From: Stictocephala bisonia
Taxonomy: Eukaryota > Arthropoda > Insecta > Hemiptera > Membracidae
Length of the DNA stretch: 64,000 nucleotides
Direction: 5' to 3'
NCBI GenBank assembly: GCA_035578905.1
Contig: JAQJVL010000541.1
Coordinates: 372,001 to 436,000 of the forward strand
Positions 49,456 to 62,395 of the stretch are shown piece after piece. Positions within the stretch are counted from its first letter, which is position 1; every line of letters begins with the position of its first letter. Below the pieces are notes generated by a model. It was not told the DNA's origin, did not search any database, and was given only the letters and a program-made list of their open reading frames with translations. Both the position numbers and the translations under genes were made by a program.

Positions 49456-50679
49456 AGCGTTACGTTATTTGTAACGATAGATGTACAACAAGTTATACAC
49501 ACTGGATGAACATTACCTCGTGGTTACTCAATATTACGTGTCACAGACTTCCCAATGTATTACAGTTTAGATTAGTAAATTGGCATTTGATTTTCTATTC
49601 TGTTTGGGGAAATTTAATGTTTAAAAATACTGCCACTAATATCATATGCGTATGGAAAATGGGTGGGCGTGATAAACGTTGAGTGTAAATTATTAGTTGG
49701 GGGGGGGGTGTCATGTCATACGTTCATGCAGGTGGGTGGAAAGGTTTTTAAATAAGTATGTGTGTGCTGACCGGGTGTTGAGGGAAACGGAGGGTAATAT
49801 ACTACGCACGTTGGCGCAGGATAATGAAACACTCAATGTGGTATATGTTCAGTGAGGGTGGGAGAAAACTCTATATTATACGTATGTGAAATATGGATAT
49901 AAGGTTTAACTACGTCATACATTTTTGGAGGGTGGGAGGCCCGTTAACTTAATACAAGTAAGGAGTTCGAGTAATCATCTACGTACGTCAGCAACTAACT
50001 GTTTGTAAAATTCTACTTAAAATTTTTATTTATATGTGTATGAACGTCAATCTTTACGAGTAAAAAATTGGTAGTAAAATATAATTTTATATCCAAATTA
50101 TTATTTCACACAAAATCTAAGTAACTAATGTATAAAACCCTAACCACTTTACAAAATAACATTTAGCTATAAGTATATCAAGAAACATTTTAAGCAAATT
50201 AAAGATATATGGTAAAATAGTGTTTTGTTAAATACAACCAATAAGGATGACACCGATAGCTTAGCAATGGCACAAATTAGTTTCAATACACGATTCCCAT
50301 TCATAATAATACTATGAAAATGTTTTGAAAATGCATAGAGTATGACAATCAATGAAGTCGAATTTTTGGTTTTACCAATAACAAATTAACAGGGTGGAAA
50401 AATATGTAAACGATTTCACAACCTGTGTATGACCTCAGTAGTAAAAGTGAAATCTTGTACATGGTAATGGTTACAAAGAACAAACTTTTTGACGCCATTA
50501 GCGACGTTTCCTAATTTCAGTGGGACTGCCCATGAGGAGTTGAACGAAAATCTTCAACGTAAGTCTAGGTCGAGTTTGGTGTGAAATAAAAGGTCTTTTT
50601 AAGATAAATTAACTTCGGCAAACTGAATTTCGAAATGTTTATCCTTTAGCAGAGTATGGGTCATTTAAATTTGAAAGTA

Positions 50680-52290
50680 ACTAATGTGAACAATATTATT
50701 TCTCTGTTCTTTAACGGTTTTAAATGAAATATTCTGATCAAAAATGATACTTTATGGAACAAAATTAAATTATCAAATTGTTTATGAAACAAATAACGTT
50801 GTTGTGAAAGCGTTTCCATATTTTTTCCATCCTGTATACATTTCTGTTGAATATTTTTTTCTTTCTTTTCTCTATAATATAAAATCGTGTAGCAAATAGT
50901 TTATACTTTGTTAAACGTTTGAATTAATCATTCATTTATATTATAAAGTATAAAAATTTACCAACATTCCTAAGATTTCCCCTTAATCAGCTCTAAGATA
51001 GAGGGATGACTAATTCCACTTTATCTATGATTTTATAAAATGAATGGATTAAATAAATATTACTGGTGGTGAGATCTGTACGAGTGGTGGCTGGTGTTGG
51101 TTGGGAGTGTGTGCCGCATGATGTATGGTGGTTTTGTGAATATGAATATCGATTGTCTCTGTTAGAATATTATTTTAATTATCATAATACATCAATAGTT
51201 AATACTGGTAATAACAATTCGTGAGAGTTTGTACTATAGTTATATTTTTGTTATTTTTCTATTGATTACGTAATCATAAATTAAGTGTTTTTTTGTTTAT
51301 CATTTCAAGGATGTATTTTATTTTGTAGAGTTAGGTGGAAAAGATGACATTATAGTTATTGATTCACTTCTAATAAAGATGTGTTTTATTTCATATCGAC
51401 TCTCGTGACATAAATATCACGTATAAATAGCAAATAATAAAAACTGAGTCAATTCCAGATGTTGAGTTAGTCTGACGTTTGGGATTAAATGCCACATCTG
51501 TTCTGTCGTGCCAGAATTCGTTCTTGTGAACAAATCTTCTCCAAATTTTTTACTGATACGAAATAATTTAATTTATAGTTTCAATCGTGTTAGTTTTAGA
51601 TTAATAACTCTCCTTTCCTAAAACTATTATATATTACTGTCATATTGGAGGATTTAAATTAGCAAATCCTGAAATGAAACTATGCCTTCTTATTGAGGCA
51701 TTTTTCCACTTTTAATTTCAACATTAAATAAAATTTTTTTAAATTTATCCATGAAAAAAGAGAAAATTGGTTAGTAAAAAATAAAGTGCTGCAATTTTTG
51801 AACTATTATTACTTTAACCAAATTACTTCTTTTTGAAACACTAAAAATTCAAGATAATCTGTTACACAAAGTTACAACAACTTGCTAAACACTTTTCTCT
51901 CAGATTTATGAGAGTTAAAGTTGAATGCACTAAATCAATTTCCTAGAACTAAGAGCATGTTGTTTATGAGCGTACTTGTTAAGTACAAGGCGTTGACTGT
52001 ACATCCATTACTCAGCCCCTTGTCAGTAATAGAACATACACCTTCTCCAGAGCTGTTAGTTTGATTATATTCCACTTAAGCACCTTACTATAAACATTAT
52101 AACTTGGTATGTAACAGTTCTAACAAACATCTATTGTTTTCGTCACATTCAGTGTTACAGTTTGCTTGCCGTTTTATATCGTACACATAAGTAAGTTTGC
52201 GGTAGGTATTTATGTTTTTGGTAGTATTATTTTACTTTTGAGAACTTTTATAGAAAAGAATTAAATAGTTTATTGAGTTATGTTTAAGCC
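50680..52290. other. Non-coding, nothing recognised
   Basis: It may be the right part of duplication copy 1, but its partner would lie beyond the window. No gene seen. Confidence 0.4.
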
Positions 52291-52296
52291 ATTTCC

Positions 52297-52655
52297 AAAA
52301 CGCCGACCGTAATGGGCAAATATGAGGGTGTAGAATGGGTGTAAATAAGTGTAGATGAACGAGGGTAGTCATTGTTACTAAGGTCAATCGTTCCTAAGAA
52401 AGAGTCATTTATTAAGGTCCATTAGTATTGGTCGGATTTTAAGCTAATTGACAAGACTAAATTCTCTTTCCTATAAAACTACCCAAACCTAAGATCCACA
52501 CATCATGGAAACTTCAGATTTCTTTAGTAAAGTCTGCTGCTATGGCAACAATGGCGGTTGCCATATATTTGAGAGGACCAAACCTATCGCCTACAACTCC
52601 ATAACACTCTGTCCCTAAGTAGCTAGATGACAGCACTGGTGCTACCAGAGGTGTT
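52297..52655 (-). mobile_element. SINE family A copy
   Basis: The tail (aacgccgaccgt) is at the left and the tRNA-like head (reverse complement of gtagctagatgacagcactg) at the right. It shares ggcggttgcca and caaacctatcgcctacaac with other copies. Confidence 0.7.
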
Positions 52656-52917
52656 TAATATAAAACTATATAGTATTCACACATTCGTTTTCAATATATT
52701 GTTGGAGTTACAGCATGCTCTTTGACAACTTTCTGCTACGCAGTTTCTCTGTGCTAAGTATTGTATTGATTGTGGGTGATCGTTTATTTCACCAGTTCTC
52801 TCAATTGATGTAATGGCAGGAGGTTAATTCTTGCCATCAATGTGAACACTAATAAAGGCCTGTAGTGTTTATGTGGGAAGCAAGGACTTTTATTTTGTAC
52901 AGAGGTATTTATTTCGG

Positions 52918-53002
52918 CCTTGGAAACCTAGTGGCCGAGAGAACTAAGGCGTCAGGATTTTGCACATGAGTTATAGCTAGTGCAGGTTCGTTCTCCAGGC
53001 CT
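52918..53002 (+). mobile_element. SINE family B fragment abutting the duplication edge
   Basis: cttggaaacctagtggccga ... ggcgtcaggattttgc ... agtgcaggttcgttctcc is the family B head with boxes A and B. It stops where homology to copy 1 begins. Confidence 0.65.
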
Positions 53003-53115
53003 TTATTAGTGATCACGGCAATGTCAACCATTAAGCGGACGTCATGCCAGTATTAGGAGGACTGAGTATAAAACCATTCGCCTATAATATCCACAACCCT
53101 TTGTCCCCAAGTACC
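53003..53115 (-). mobile_element. SINE family A fragment, head part
   Basis: Same element as the one at 38640-39012 but cut at the duplication edge. It keeps ttagcggac ... cattcgcctataatatcc ... gggttacaagcagtacgcca. Confidence 0.65.
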
Positions 53116-55444
53116 TGGGTTACAAGCAGTACGCCACTAGGGCCAACTCAAGACGCACATCATTAAGAAGTGGCCGAATATGGATATAGAATGATTTTGA
53201 TCGTTGTAGATGAACGAATGTAGCCTTTGTTACAAACTAAGGCCAACTATTCTTTAGTCGAAAGTGTAATTAATTAATAGATCAAATACGTAAATAAGAA
53301 ACCCGTAGTTATCTACTGATCCCTTTCAAAATTTCTTACGTCTATGTTTCGGATTGAACCAAAAACCATTAGCTTATGTAGCTGGCCTTTAACTAACTTT
53401 GCTTCCTACCTAAAGAGTAACACAGCCAGTTTGAATGTCGTTAAGGAGTAACACCCCCTTTGAGGTATATATTCTATAACCTACTATGTAACTTATAAAA
53501 CAAAGTTTTGATATATATCTTTTAAAAAATTGTCAGTTATGATGACTCTGGTCCTAAATAATTTAAAAATTTTAAAACTTTCCTAGCCACAAAATACAAA
53601 ATACCAATGTTAACAGCTTTTTCAATAATTCGTTCATGGAAAACAGGAATATTCAGTCAAAAATATTTTTTCATATCGATTTGTTTACCTCACCCATCTA
53701 CTCTAAAATCTTATAGTTTAATTTTTTTCCTGCCTACGAAAAAAATAGTAAACGGCATATTTAAGGGCTCTTATTACGACTTTGATATTTCAGAAAAAAC
53801 TTTTTTTTATATAATAGGTTATAAGCACATCAATAAAAAAATCTAAATACAATTAATTAGTAAACATTTAATATTTTGTTACTTCAAAAGTGTTAACACT
53901 TCGCAACATGAGATCGTACATGACTTTTTTTTACTGGACTGATATATAAGAGCAATCATGGCGCAAGTCCTGGTTCAGCAGGAACAAGTCATAAACAGGA
54001 ACGTTTGGTAAAACTACAAATCACTTTATTTTACTTCATCCAATTCTTACATTACATGGTTTAGGGAGTTTTGTCGAGTGTGGAGTTTTCTAAGTAATAA
54101 GCAGCTTTTCATAAAATGTATTTCAGTTCTGTGGTGTTTTACAGAATAAAACAACGTAATGAGGAGATGTAAGGACTTATGTTTAACAATTATTTCTTAT
54201 TACTATTTTTTATTTTATCCAAGCAAGTGTCTTTTATTGTAGTATCTGTTACAAAAAGTGACATAAAAGAAAAGAAAATAATAATGTAATGATATGAAAT
54301 ATAATTTCACTAGTCACATCCCAACTTAAAAAAACGGCTTAATCTTTTGTTAGAAAAATATCCAGAAGATGATATTATTTTAGCGATGTCCTCTGACTAA
54401 ACTAATAAGTTTAAGGACATGGACTGAAAAAACTACTATATTTAAAAATTACGCTAAAAATTAAAACTAACATTTATAAAAGTATTTTATAAATGGAAAA
54501 AGTATTTTTGTAATTTAATTGATGGATGTATACAGAAACAATTTAAAAATTTGTAATATTTGTTATATAATAAAAAAAAGTATTAAACTCTATGATACAT
54601 GGTCAAATACATTGTATATAATATTTGGTAAATAAATATACAACCAATTATGCTTTTAGTGTGTGAGAAATAATGAATGACGTAGTTTCAAATCAAATAT
54701 ATCCACAAATCACTTGTAATAATATTATTGAAATAAAAATTATTTTGGAAATGGATGTTCTTTAACTCCATCAGAATTAATTTTAGTTCATATTAAAAGT
54801 ATTTTATGTTACTTTTAAAACTAGTCTAGATCTTATTTACGAAAAAGAGACAGTTACTTTGATCTCATATGCAAGTAACTGCAGATGTGAGTAGTCATTG
54901 AAATGTTTCCTTTGATACAAATTGGCTCCCTATCTACTGCTATATAAATACACTTGTCCTCCTGCACATGTGGTAGCTTGATCAAAGCGTTGAACACCTT
55001 GTGACTGTCAATGCTAGTTAGATAGTTACAGCAACCCTTGAATTAGTAATGCGTAACATACAAGACCAGAAATAATAAATTTAAATCCTCTATTGTATAT
55101 TATTGGTGTGGTAGCTGTATAAGATAGGTAAATAATAAGTTGTCAGTGAAAGATTTCATATTCAAGATTCAAATATATTTAATATTTAACATATTGTCAG
55201 TCGATCCTTATAATATGAACGTAAGGAAATAATCTACCTTATAGAAATATATCACATTAATAATATGAAGATGTTCTGACAGCAGGTAAACAATTGTTAG
55301 TGAACAACTGTGAAAACAAAGTATGTATATAATTCAGTTATTTTTTACAGAAATATGAACAGCAAGGGTAATTAATATTTATGAATTCGTCTTGATTTTG
55401 GTCTTAGCACAATACGGTTTATTGATACGATAAGTCGTAAAGCG

Positions 55445-55660
55445 GGTGGGCATTGAGCGAGCGGGTGTGGAAATACCCACCCACCCACGTATATACGTAC
55501 GTGTTGTTGACCACCTATCCACCCATAAACGTATTGGTGTACCCATCCACCCATATACCCATAAATACTCACCCATCTATCCATACATTTACGGTGGTCC
55601 GTAAATGTATGGATTTACGGCGGTCCCATCCACCAACCCATAAACGTACGCTTGTTTACT
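55445..55660. repeat. WVGG-family minisatellite in duplication copy 2
   Basis: Units built on cacccacccataaacgtac. It also contains an inverted pair, catacatttacggtggtccg then taaatgtatggatttacgg, near 55582-55620. Absent from copy 1. Confidence 0.8.
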
Positions 55661-57274
55661 CTTCTATCTCTGGCAATCCATCAGATCAGTATAAAATATC
55701 ATCCTGTTGCTATTATTTTAGATAACAGGGTTTTATAGTCATACAACATATAAGTCTACTTTATATGGGTGCAAAGTACTGCAGTCATATAAGAGTTAGT
55801 AGATATGGAGTTCTATATTTCACGATGACAACCGAAATCAGCTAAGCTTTTAAGTAATTTATAAATTTTTTATCAGCCTGTTTAAAATACAGTACTTAAC
55901 TAAATTAATACTAATGTTTGTTTTATGAAAAAAAAAAAAACGCTGAGGGATTTTCTCTACCCCTTAGGAATAGAATTTCGAGAAATCGTATATTAGTGGG
56001 TCTCTATGATAAAAACGCTATCTTCCCACCACATTGAAACAGAATATGTTAAGAAGTGTTCCAGAGATTACCTTATGAGTGAGTATATATTTTTGGTTAT
56101 TGAGCCTGACAATATAATAATTTAGACACTTTTTAATTTTATTTTATAGTTACCAATTCGTGTTTCATAATATTTCTTGTAAGAGTATTAAATTGTTAGT
56201 TGGTTATAGAAAATTTATGCTGATTACAAAAAACTAACTATCAAGTAATAAATTTATTAATTAAGGGAACAGGATAAAGGAGCTTTACAAGTAGTCTGGA
56301 GGCAGATGTTTGACTGGATTTAGACCTCTCGGGGATCAATCAACTTTATTGAATTGTCCTTAAATGAATTGAAATTTTCTCAGTACAATTTGAATTTTGG
56401 AAGAGCGATTAAAGTAGACATCGATAATTAATTCAAGGTTACACTTGAATTTACCATTTATGAATATTTCCATATGAACCATGGGATCAGTTAACTTTTT
56501 TATATATGGAGACCAAAGAATATATTTTTCTTTTCATTTGTATTTTATGAATACAATATATAATCTTATTGTTTAAAAATAGAAAAATACGAACTTTTCC
56601 CCAAACGATATCTGATAATTCATAACGATGTACAGTACGATCAATATTTTGTCGTAACATATACTTTTTTTAATGTTGAATGGAATATATTTCTTTAGCC
56701 GATAATATTTTTTTAACTTACTAAATAATCACATAGATAGAGCCCGCCTGCAAACGAAATGAAACAATTTTATGCATTGAACTATGTTTTTATTATTTTC
56801 ATTAGGCCTCATTATTCACAAAGTTTTGTTTACTACACTCGCTAATTTGTATTATATAGTTAGTAATAAGACCCAGGTTATTACTTTATTTTCCACAACA
56901 ATGACAAAATATAGTCATTAGTACGAGAATTCACAACTTTACACAATTAGTAATTGACTTTTAAAAACTAATTGATAGATTTATACTAATCGATTTTCTG
57001 ATTTACCTAACATATTTAGTACCAGCCAAACGTTCACAAAGAGGAACAAGGAAGAAAAAAAATGTCTATAGTTTAATACATATTTATTTTTAAGAATGGC
57101 TATTCTATTTTTATTGATTATTCCTTATAAAGAATTGTTTTTTTTTTTTTTATTAAGAATGTGTTTTAAAGAACCTAATGCGTAACTTTGTGGTTGGTTA
57201 ATTTTATACTATAGCTATCTATATTTTAACTATAATCTAGTAACAATATTTCCTCGAATTGAGAGAAAAATAAA

Positions 57275-57306
57275 TGAATTTATTATTATTATTATTATTA
57301 TTATTT
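57275..57306. repeat. (ATT)n microsatellite in copy 2 only
   Basis: About nine TTA units in a roughly 60-bp insertion relative to copy 1. The leading part (cctcgaattgagag) may be the end of a small retroelement. Confidence 0.85.
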
Positions 57307-59451
57307 TAGTCATTGATACTAGGCTATAAAACTAGTGCTTTTCTTAAGCCACGTTTTTTGGACTTATTGTATTTGAAAATGAACTTGCATGTCAAGTTTA
57401 CTTGGACCATTAGTGTCAATGATCGGTGATTTGGGTGTGAGAGGCTAGACGTTGGAGTGCAAAGCCTCTATTGTTTGGGTTTTTAGAAGAGACTGAACGA
57501 CGTACTGCAACTAAGCCACGTTTTGGTTAGGCGTTCTTAATTTTGTAATATTTTTGTAATTTAAACTATGACCAAAATATTTTGTGGTAATTACTCAATA
57601 GCTATTGTAAGTTATAACCTTAAATGTGTCATTGCTTAAACAAGTTGTTAGCTTGACAGTTTTGAAGATAAACAGTCACACGTGTTGTCAAACCACAGAA
57701 TGACATGTTCACAAACTTATTCCAAGTTCCTCTCATAGTAAACTTTGTAATATATTTATACAATATAAAATGTTTTATTAAAGTAATTAATAGTTTGTTT
57801 ACTATTTAATAAACGAACTAAGTTTGACTTTTAAATGGCATATTAGTTTTTTTTATAATTCCTAAACTACGAGCTTAGATTTCAAAAGATAAATATGACA
57901 TTTACTTATATTTAATAATTTTAAAACGTATTTATTAAGAAGTTTACCCAAGATTAATATACCTTAAGTATTATCATTATTTATATTTACGTGCTACGTC
58001 ATTATACCAAACGAATTGTAAAAAATTAAGTAAATACAATCATTGTAATTTATATTTTAACTGTACTAAAACGTACGTGCATATTAAATAAAAGCCTATT
58101 TGGCAATTTTAAGTAATTTTAACTATTTTGAGCAAAATAAAAGGAGATCAAACACATTTTTTACACTCAAACCTAAAATTATGAATTGAAATTAAATTAC
58201 TTTCCAACGTTCTACTGGTTATTGAAAGCTCCTGATATAAGCGGGATTAAAATTCAATAAAAAACTTTCTTATGAAAGTACTTATTATAATGTTATGAGG
58301 GCTTTACTTAGCGTACCTGAATAGTTATACTTTAAATTTAAACCTAAATATACTTTTACAAATAGATGATATAATATTATTCTAGTTGTTTAATTCTTTT
58401 TTTTCTGAGACTCATAATTTAGTCAAGATATTTAGTTATAAAATCAACACATAATTTAACTAGAAATTTACTATGTTTTCAAATTTTAAAAATAGTCTTA
58501 TTTTTAACTGTACTGTAACTGGTAAGTTTTTGTGTTTAGCTTGTTTTTAGATAATATATAAATTTATTTCTTGTAATAATCTGTAGTAGTAAATCTAAAA
58601 ATTCGCAATATATTTACATCTTGGGAAGTCTTGTAAACAATTTTAATATAAATTTGAACTATTATTGAAATTTTTACTTAGCATAATTAATTTTGTAAAA
58701 GTTCATCATGTCATATAACATATATAATTGGTAAAATTATTTAGTTTAGTTTTATTTTATTTGTTGGTTTTCTTCCTAGTTTAGTTAATGTAATGTATCG
58801 ATTCTATTATTTTTTTTATGTTTGTAGTGAGAAATAATAAATATGTTCAAAGTGTATTTTCCGTTTGTAGATTTGATTTGTAGTTGTTTTTATCTTCATT
58901 GTTTAATTTGATTCGAATTTATTTGGGTATATTATTAGTTATATATATAAAACTGTCGATGTTTACGTAAATAAAAAAAGTATATGATAGAATTTTGGTA
59001 TTTCAATGAATACGCTTATCGAATTCAACAATTTAAAATATCTTAGGAGGTAGAACAACTTGAATATGTACAGCAGGAAAATAAATTGGCCATATCTGTA
59101 ATAGTTTAACTTTATTTATATTTTATTACTATTACTGCTAGTTTATTAGTAATAGTAGCTGTTTTATCTTTGTGTGGTTTTTCGTCAACACTTTTTGCTG
59201 TACACTAAAAAAGTATTTTGACCATATGATGTATATAATTAAATGATACATAAGAAATTATCTTATCTTATAATACCCAAACTTATAAAAAAATTTAATT
59301 TAAAATATCTGTTAGTTCAAAAAAATACTCTGTAGGCCACCAATACAGAAATAAACACAATAATATAAAAACCCGTTTTTGACCGTAAGAATATCTATGA
59401 TGCTTTTAGGAGTAGGCCTATATTATAAAACACTTTGGGACCATGTGCTGA

Positions 59452-59806
59452 AGATATTATAGGCGACAGGTCCTCTTAATACCAACACGGTGTCCGCTAA
59501 ATGGCTGCCATCGATGTGGACACTACTAAAGAAGTCTGGGGTGTCTTTTTTGGATAGTATTTAAGGGTTAGATGTTGTGTGGGAAAGATAAACGAGTGTC
59601 AGACTTATCAGTTAGCTGAAAATCAGACCAACACTACTTGGTTCGGATTTCACGTAAATATGTACGTACCTAAGTTACCCTGGCTATTGGGCTATTAATA
59701 AATAGCTATATTTTTTTGTTAGTAGACCTTAGTTAGTAACAAAGAATACACTCAACACAATTATTCGCCCATAGCTGGACGATCGGCGTCTTACTGATAG
59801 CGAATA
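59452..59806 (+). mobile_element. SINE family A copy, inside duplication copy 2
   Basis: Duplicate of 45440-45785, including the same tail and the same neighbouring sequence, so it predates the duplication. Confidence 0.8.
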
Positions 59807-62254
59807 ATGAAAGGAGCTTCAAATAAACTTTGGTTTAGGTCAGTTTCAATACAATTTTTCCTAATTACTTGCCCCAGACCCAACCTTTTACTCGCTGCAG
59901 TGGAGACAAACTCAGACAAGTGAGTTTCTACCAATGGGACGGCAGAGTAAACCACAGATAGTCTTCACTGTTGACTTCCCCGATACTGTCTAACGTTTGT
60001 GGACAAGATCTAGTTTACAATAAATAACTATTTAATAAGTTATATAGCCTTATAGAGTTTTATGGCTTTCCTGAATATTAAATTAAATCGTTATAATACA
60101 TAATAATGAATAAATATAATATAAAAGAATATCAAGCCAATACCATTTAAACGTATTTTTTGTCTTTGTAATAAAAGACAATTGATGTACCTTCCTAAAA
60201 AATCGTAAATCTAAAAGAATTGCCCACGTAAATATAATCTAATTATAAAATAAATAAATAAATAAATAAATAAAATAAAATAAAATAACAGGAGTAATCA
60301 CTTAAATACTAAATTAAAACAAACGATTTAACGAAATTTTTTTACATACCAGATCTTAGTTATTTATTCCTAAAATTACAGGAAGAAATTAAAAGTGTTT
60401 ACTAATTTTACATTCTATTGAATTGATCATCACAATTAAGGTTAATTTTAGGGAATATTAAACTTGTATCTCCCCATGTCGCTTGTAACACTATTACCAA
60501 AGTGAATTTGCATAATTTTTCTATATATATTTTTATCAGTAACTCTATTTTTAACTAATAGGTTTCAAAATGTTCCATGTAATAATTTTCTCTTTCTAAG
60601 CCCTATACTTGTTTACAGACCTTTTAATTTTACTTTCTGTTTTTAAGCTGTAAACTTAGAAATAAAAACTAAGTAACTATTTTATTATTTTATACTATTT
60701 TATATTCAAGAATGATCATTTTAATGTTGAAATTTTGTCAATTAACATTACTAAAATATAATTTTGAAATAGAATGAATAAAGGCTTTGGAGAGATGGGC
60801 AAAGTCTAAGGTGCGGATTCTCAATTGAGCAAATGGTCCGTACTTCAGTTGTCGAATAGTTTTCAAGCTAAGGCTCAAGTCCCGTGTGCCTAGCCGGTGA
60901 CGTTTTGTTCAACATAAAACCAAAAATCAATATACTAGGACTACTTCTGATATGAAACCATTAACCTTATCCTTAGTCAGTTTGTAAAGTGTGTAAATAA
61001 TCCATTTATCTCAGCCCACAGAAATTAAATTCATGTATATTTCAATGGTTTTAACAGGTTTTCGAAGATGGATTAATAAACGTTTACATTATTGATTCCA
61101 TACTAGAACGTGATAGAGTAGTGACGTAATGAAATAGTGGTAAGAGGATGAAAGCATATAATCTGGCGTTCTCTAATGGCTTTAATTGCTTTGACTCCAC
61201 CAGGTCGATGCACTGTTCAAGTTATAAATATTAAATTCCTATCATGCTAAACAATGCTATATGGACTTAAAAAGATATTTTTGTCACATGTCCTAAATAG
61301 TTTTTGAAAGATATTTAAGAGTATAATACTATATATAAATATACATGCTAAATTATTGTACCACCTAAGAAAAAATATTTGTCAAATACCATGTAAATTA
61401 AGTGATTAACTATTTATATTTACAGAATCAATTTCAACAGATAGTTTAAGGCTCTGACTCAGTGGAAACGGGACTCATTTAGATGTATGTACCAATTAAT
61501 TTTGAGATGGTAGATAATTTAAAATTAATAAAAATATACTTTCAATAAAATAAACCTTTATATTTAATGTATATGTACCAACATTTACGAATATTAGAAA
61601 CTATGCAAGAATTGTCAAAACTCTAGATTTTTGTGAATATTTATCCTTACTTTAAAATTAAAGTGAGCCCTATGCGAGTTCTGATTACTATTCTGTATCT
61701 CCACTATTCTGTATTTCTAAAAATAGCACCGAGAGTTTGAATAGTTATCATAATAGGGTTCATAACAATCAAAATATTCTGAAGGAGACTTAATAATTTT
61801 TAGCAATGAAAAAGTAAAAAGTAACAAGATGAATCGACATTAAAAATGTTCTAATATGAACAGTGTTTATATGACACTCTATTATTTAAGATGAAAAGTT
61901 TCATGATATAAGTTTTAGTTTAGCGTTCAACGAGAAAATTGAATATTGTCCAGTTCTAGGAAGTAGCAGGTGACACCAGCAGGTGAGTCCAAAACAGGTG
62001 TTGGAGTTTAGTGTACTGCAAAACGCAGTGCTCTATAATAGCTATAGTATTTTGTATTGTCATGATACATGTAATATTCAAAATGTGTCTGTGCAGATAG
62101 CGTTGTTTAATTTTAAAGGGTCAGCTTCCTTAAAAATAAATACTATAAATATATAAAAAACTAAATATTTTATATTTTTGAGGTCTCGGTTTGGATTCCA
62201 ATATATTTATTTCAAAAGATGTCATAATTGACATTGCCTTCTACAGTACACTAG

Positions 62255-62395
62255 TTACATGACAACCAGACGTTTTGTCCATTATATAATGATGTGGTAT
62301 TATCAGTGTCATCGCTGAGAATCCACCCACTTTGACGTGGTTTTTACCGAAAAATTAAGATTCGAGTTATTTGATATGTTCGTTATCATAGAGAA
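62255..62395 (-). mobile_element. Diverged Penelope-like terminal fragment (copy 2)
   Basis: Duplicate of 48225-48365 with few changes. Confidence 0.5.

Larger units (their letters stand above)
38889..50670 (+). repeat. Segmental duplication, copy 1 (minimum extent)
   Basis: Aligns in direct orientation with 53003-64000. Anchors: 39141-39360 to 53273-53490; 41414 to 56046; 43637 to 57608; 47641-47760 to 61646-61765 (no difference seen); 50521 to 63853. Private to copy 1 are 41229-41410, the Helitron 42971-43636 and about 49790-50520. No gene is recognised inside. The right end cannot be set because its partner runs off the window. Confidence 0.93.

Noticed and set aside
50521..50558. Apparent 38-bp plus-strand exon (GTAHEELNENLQ) conserved in the second duplicate
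   Set aside because: In the second copy (near 63853) the acceptor AG is displaced by one base, which would break the frame, and no partner exons were found. Conservation is explained by the recent duplication.
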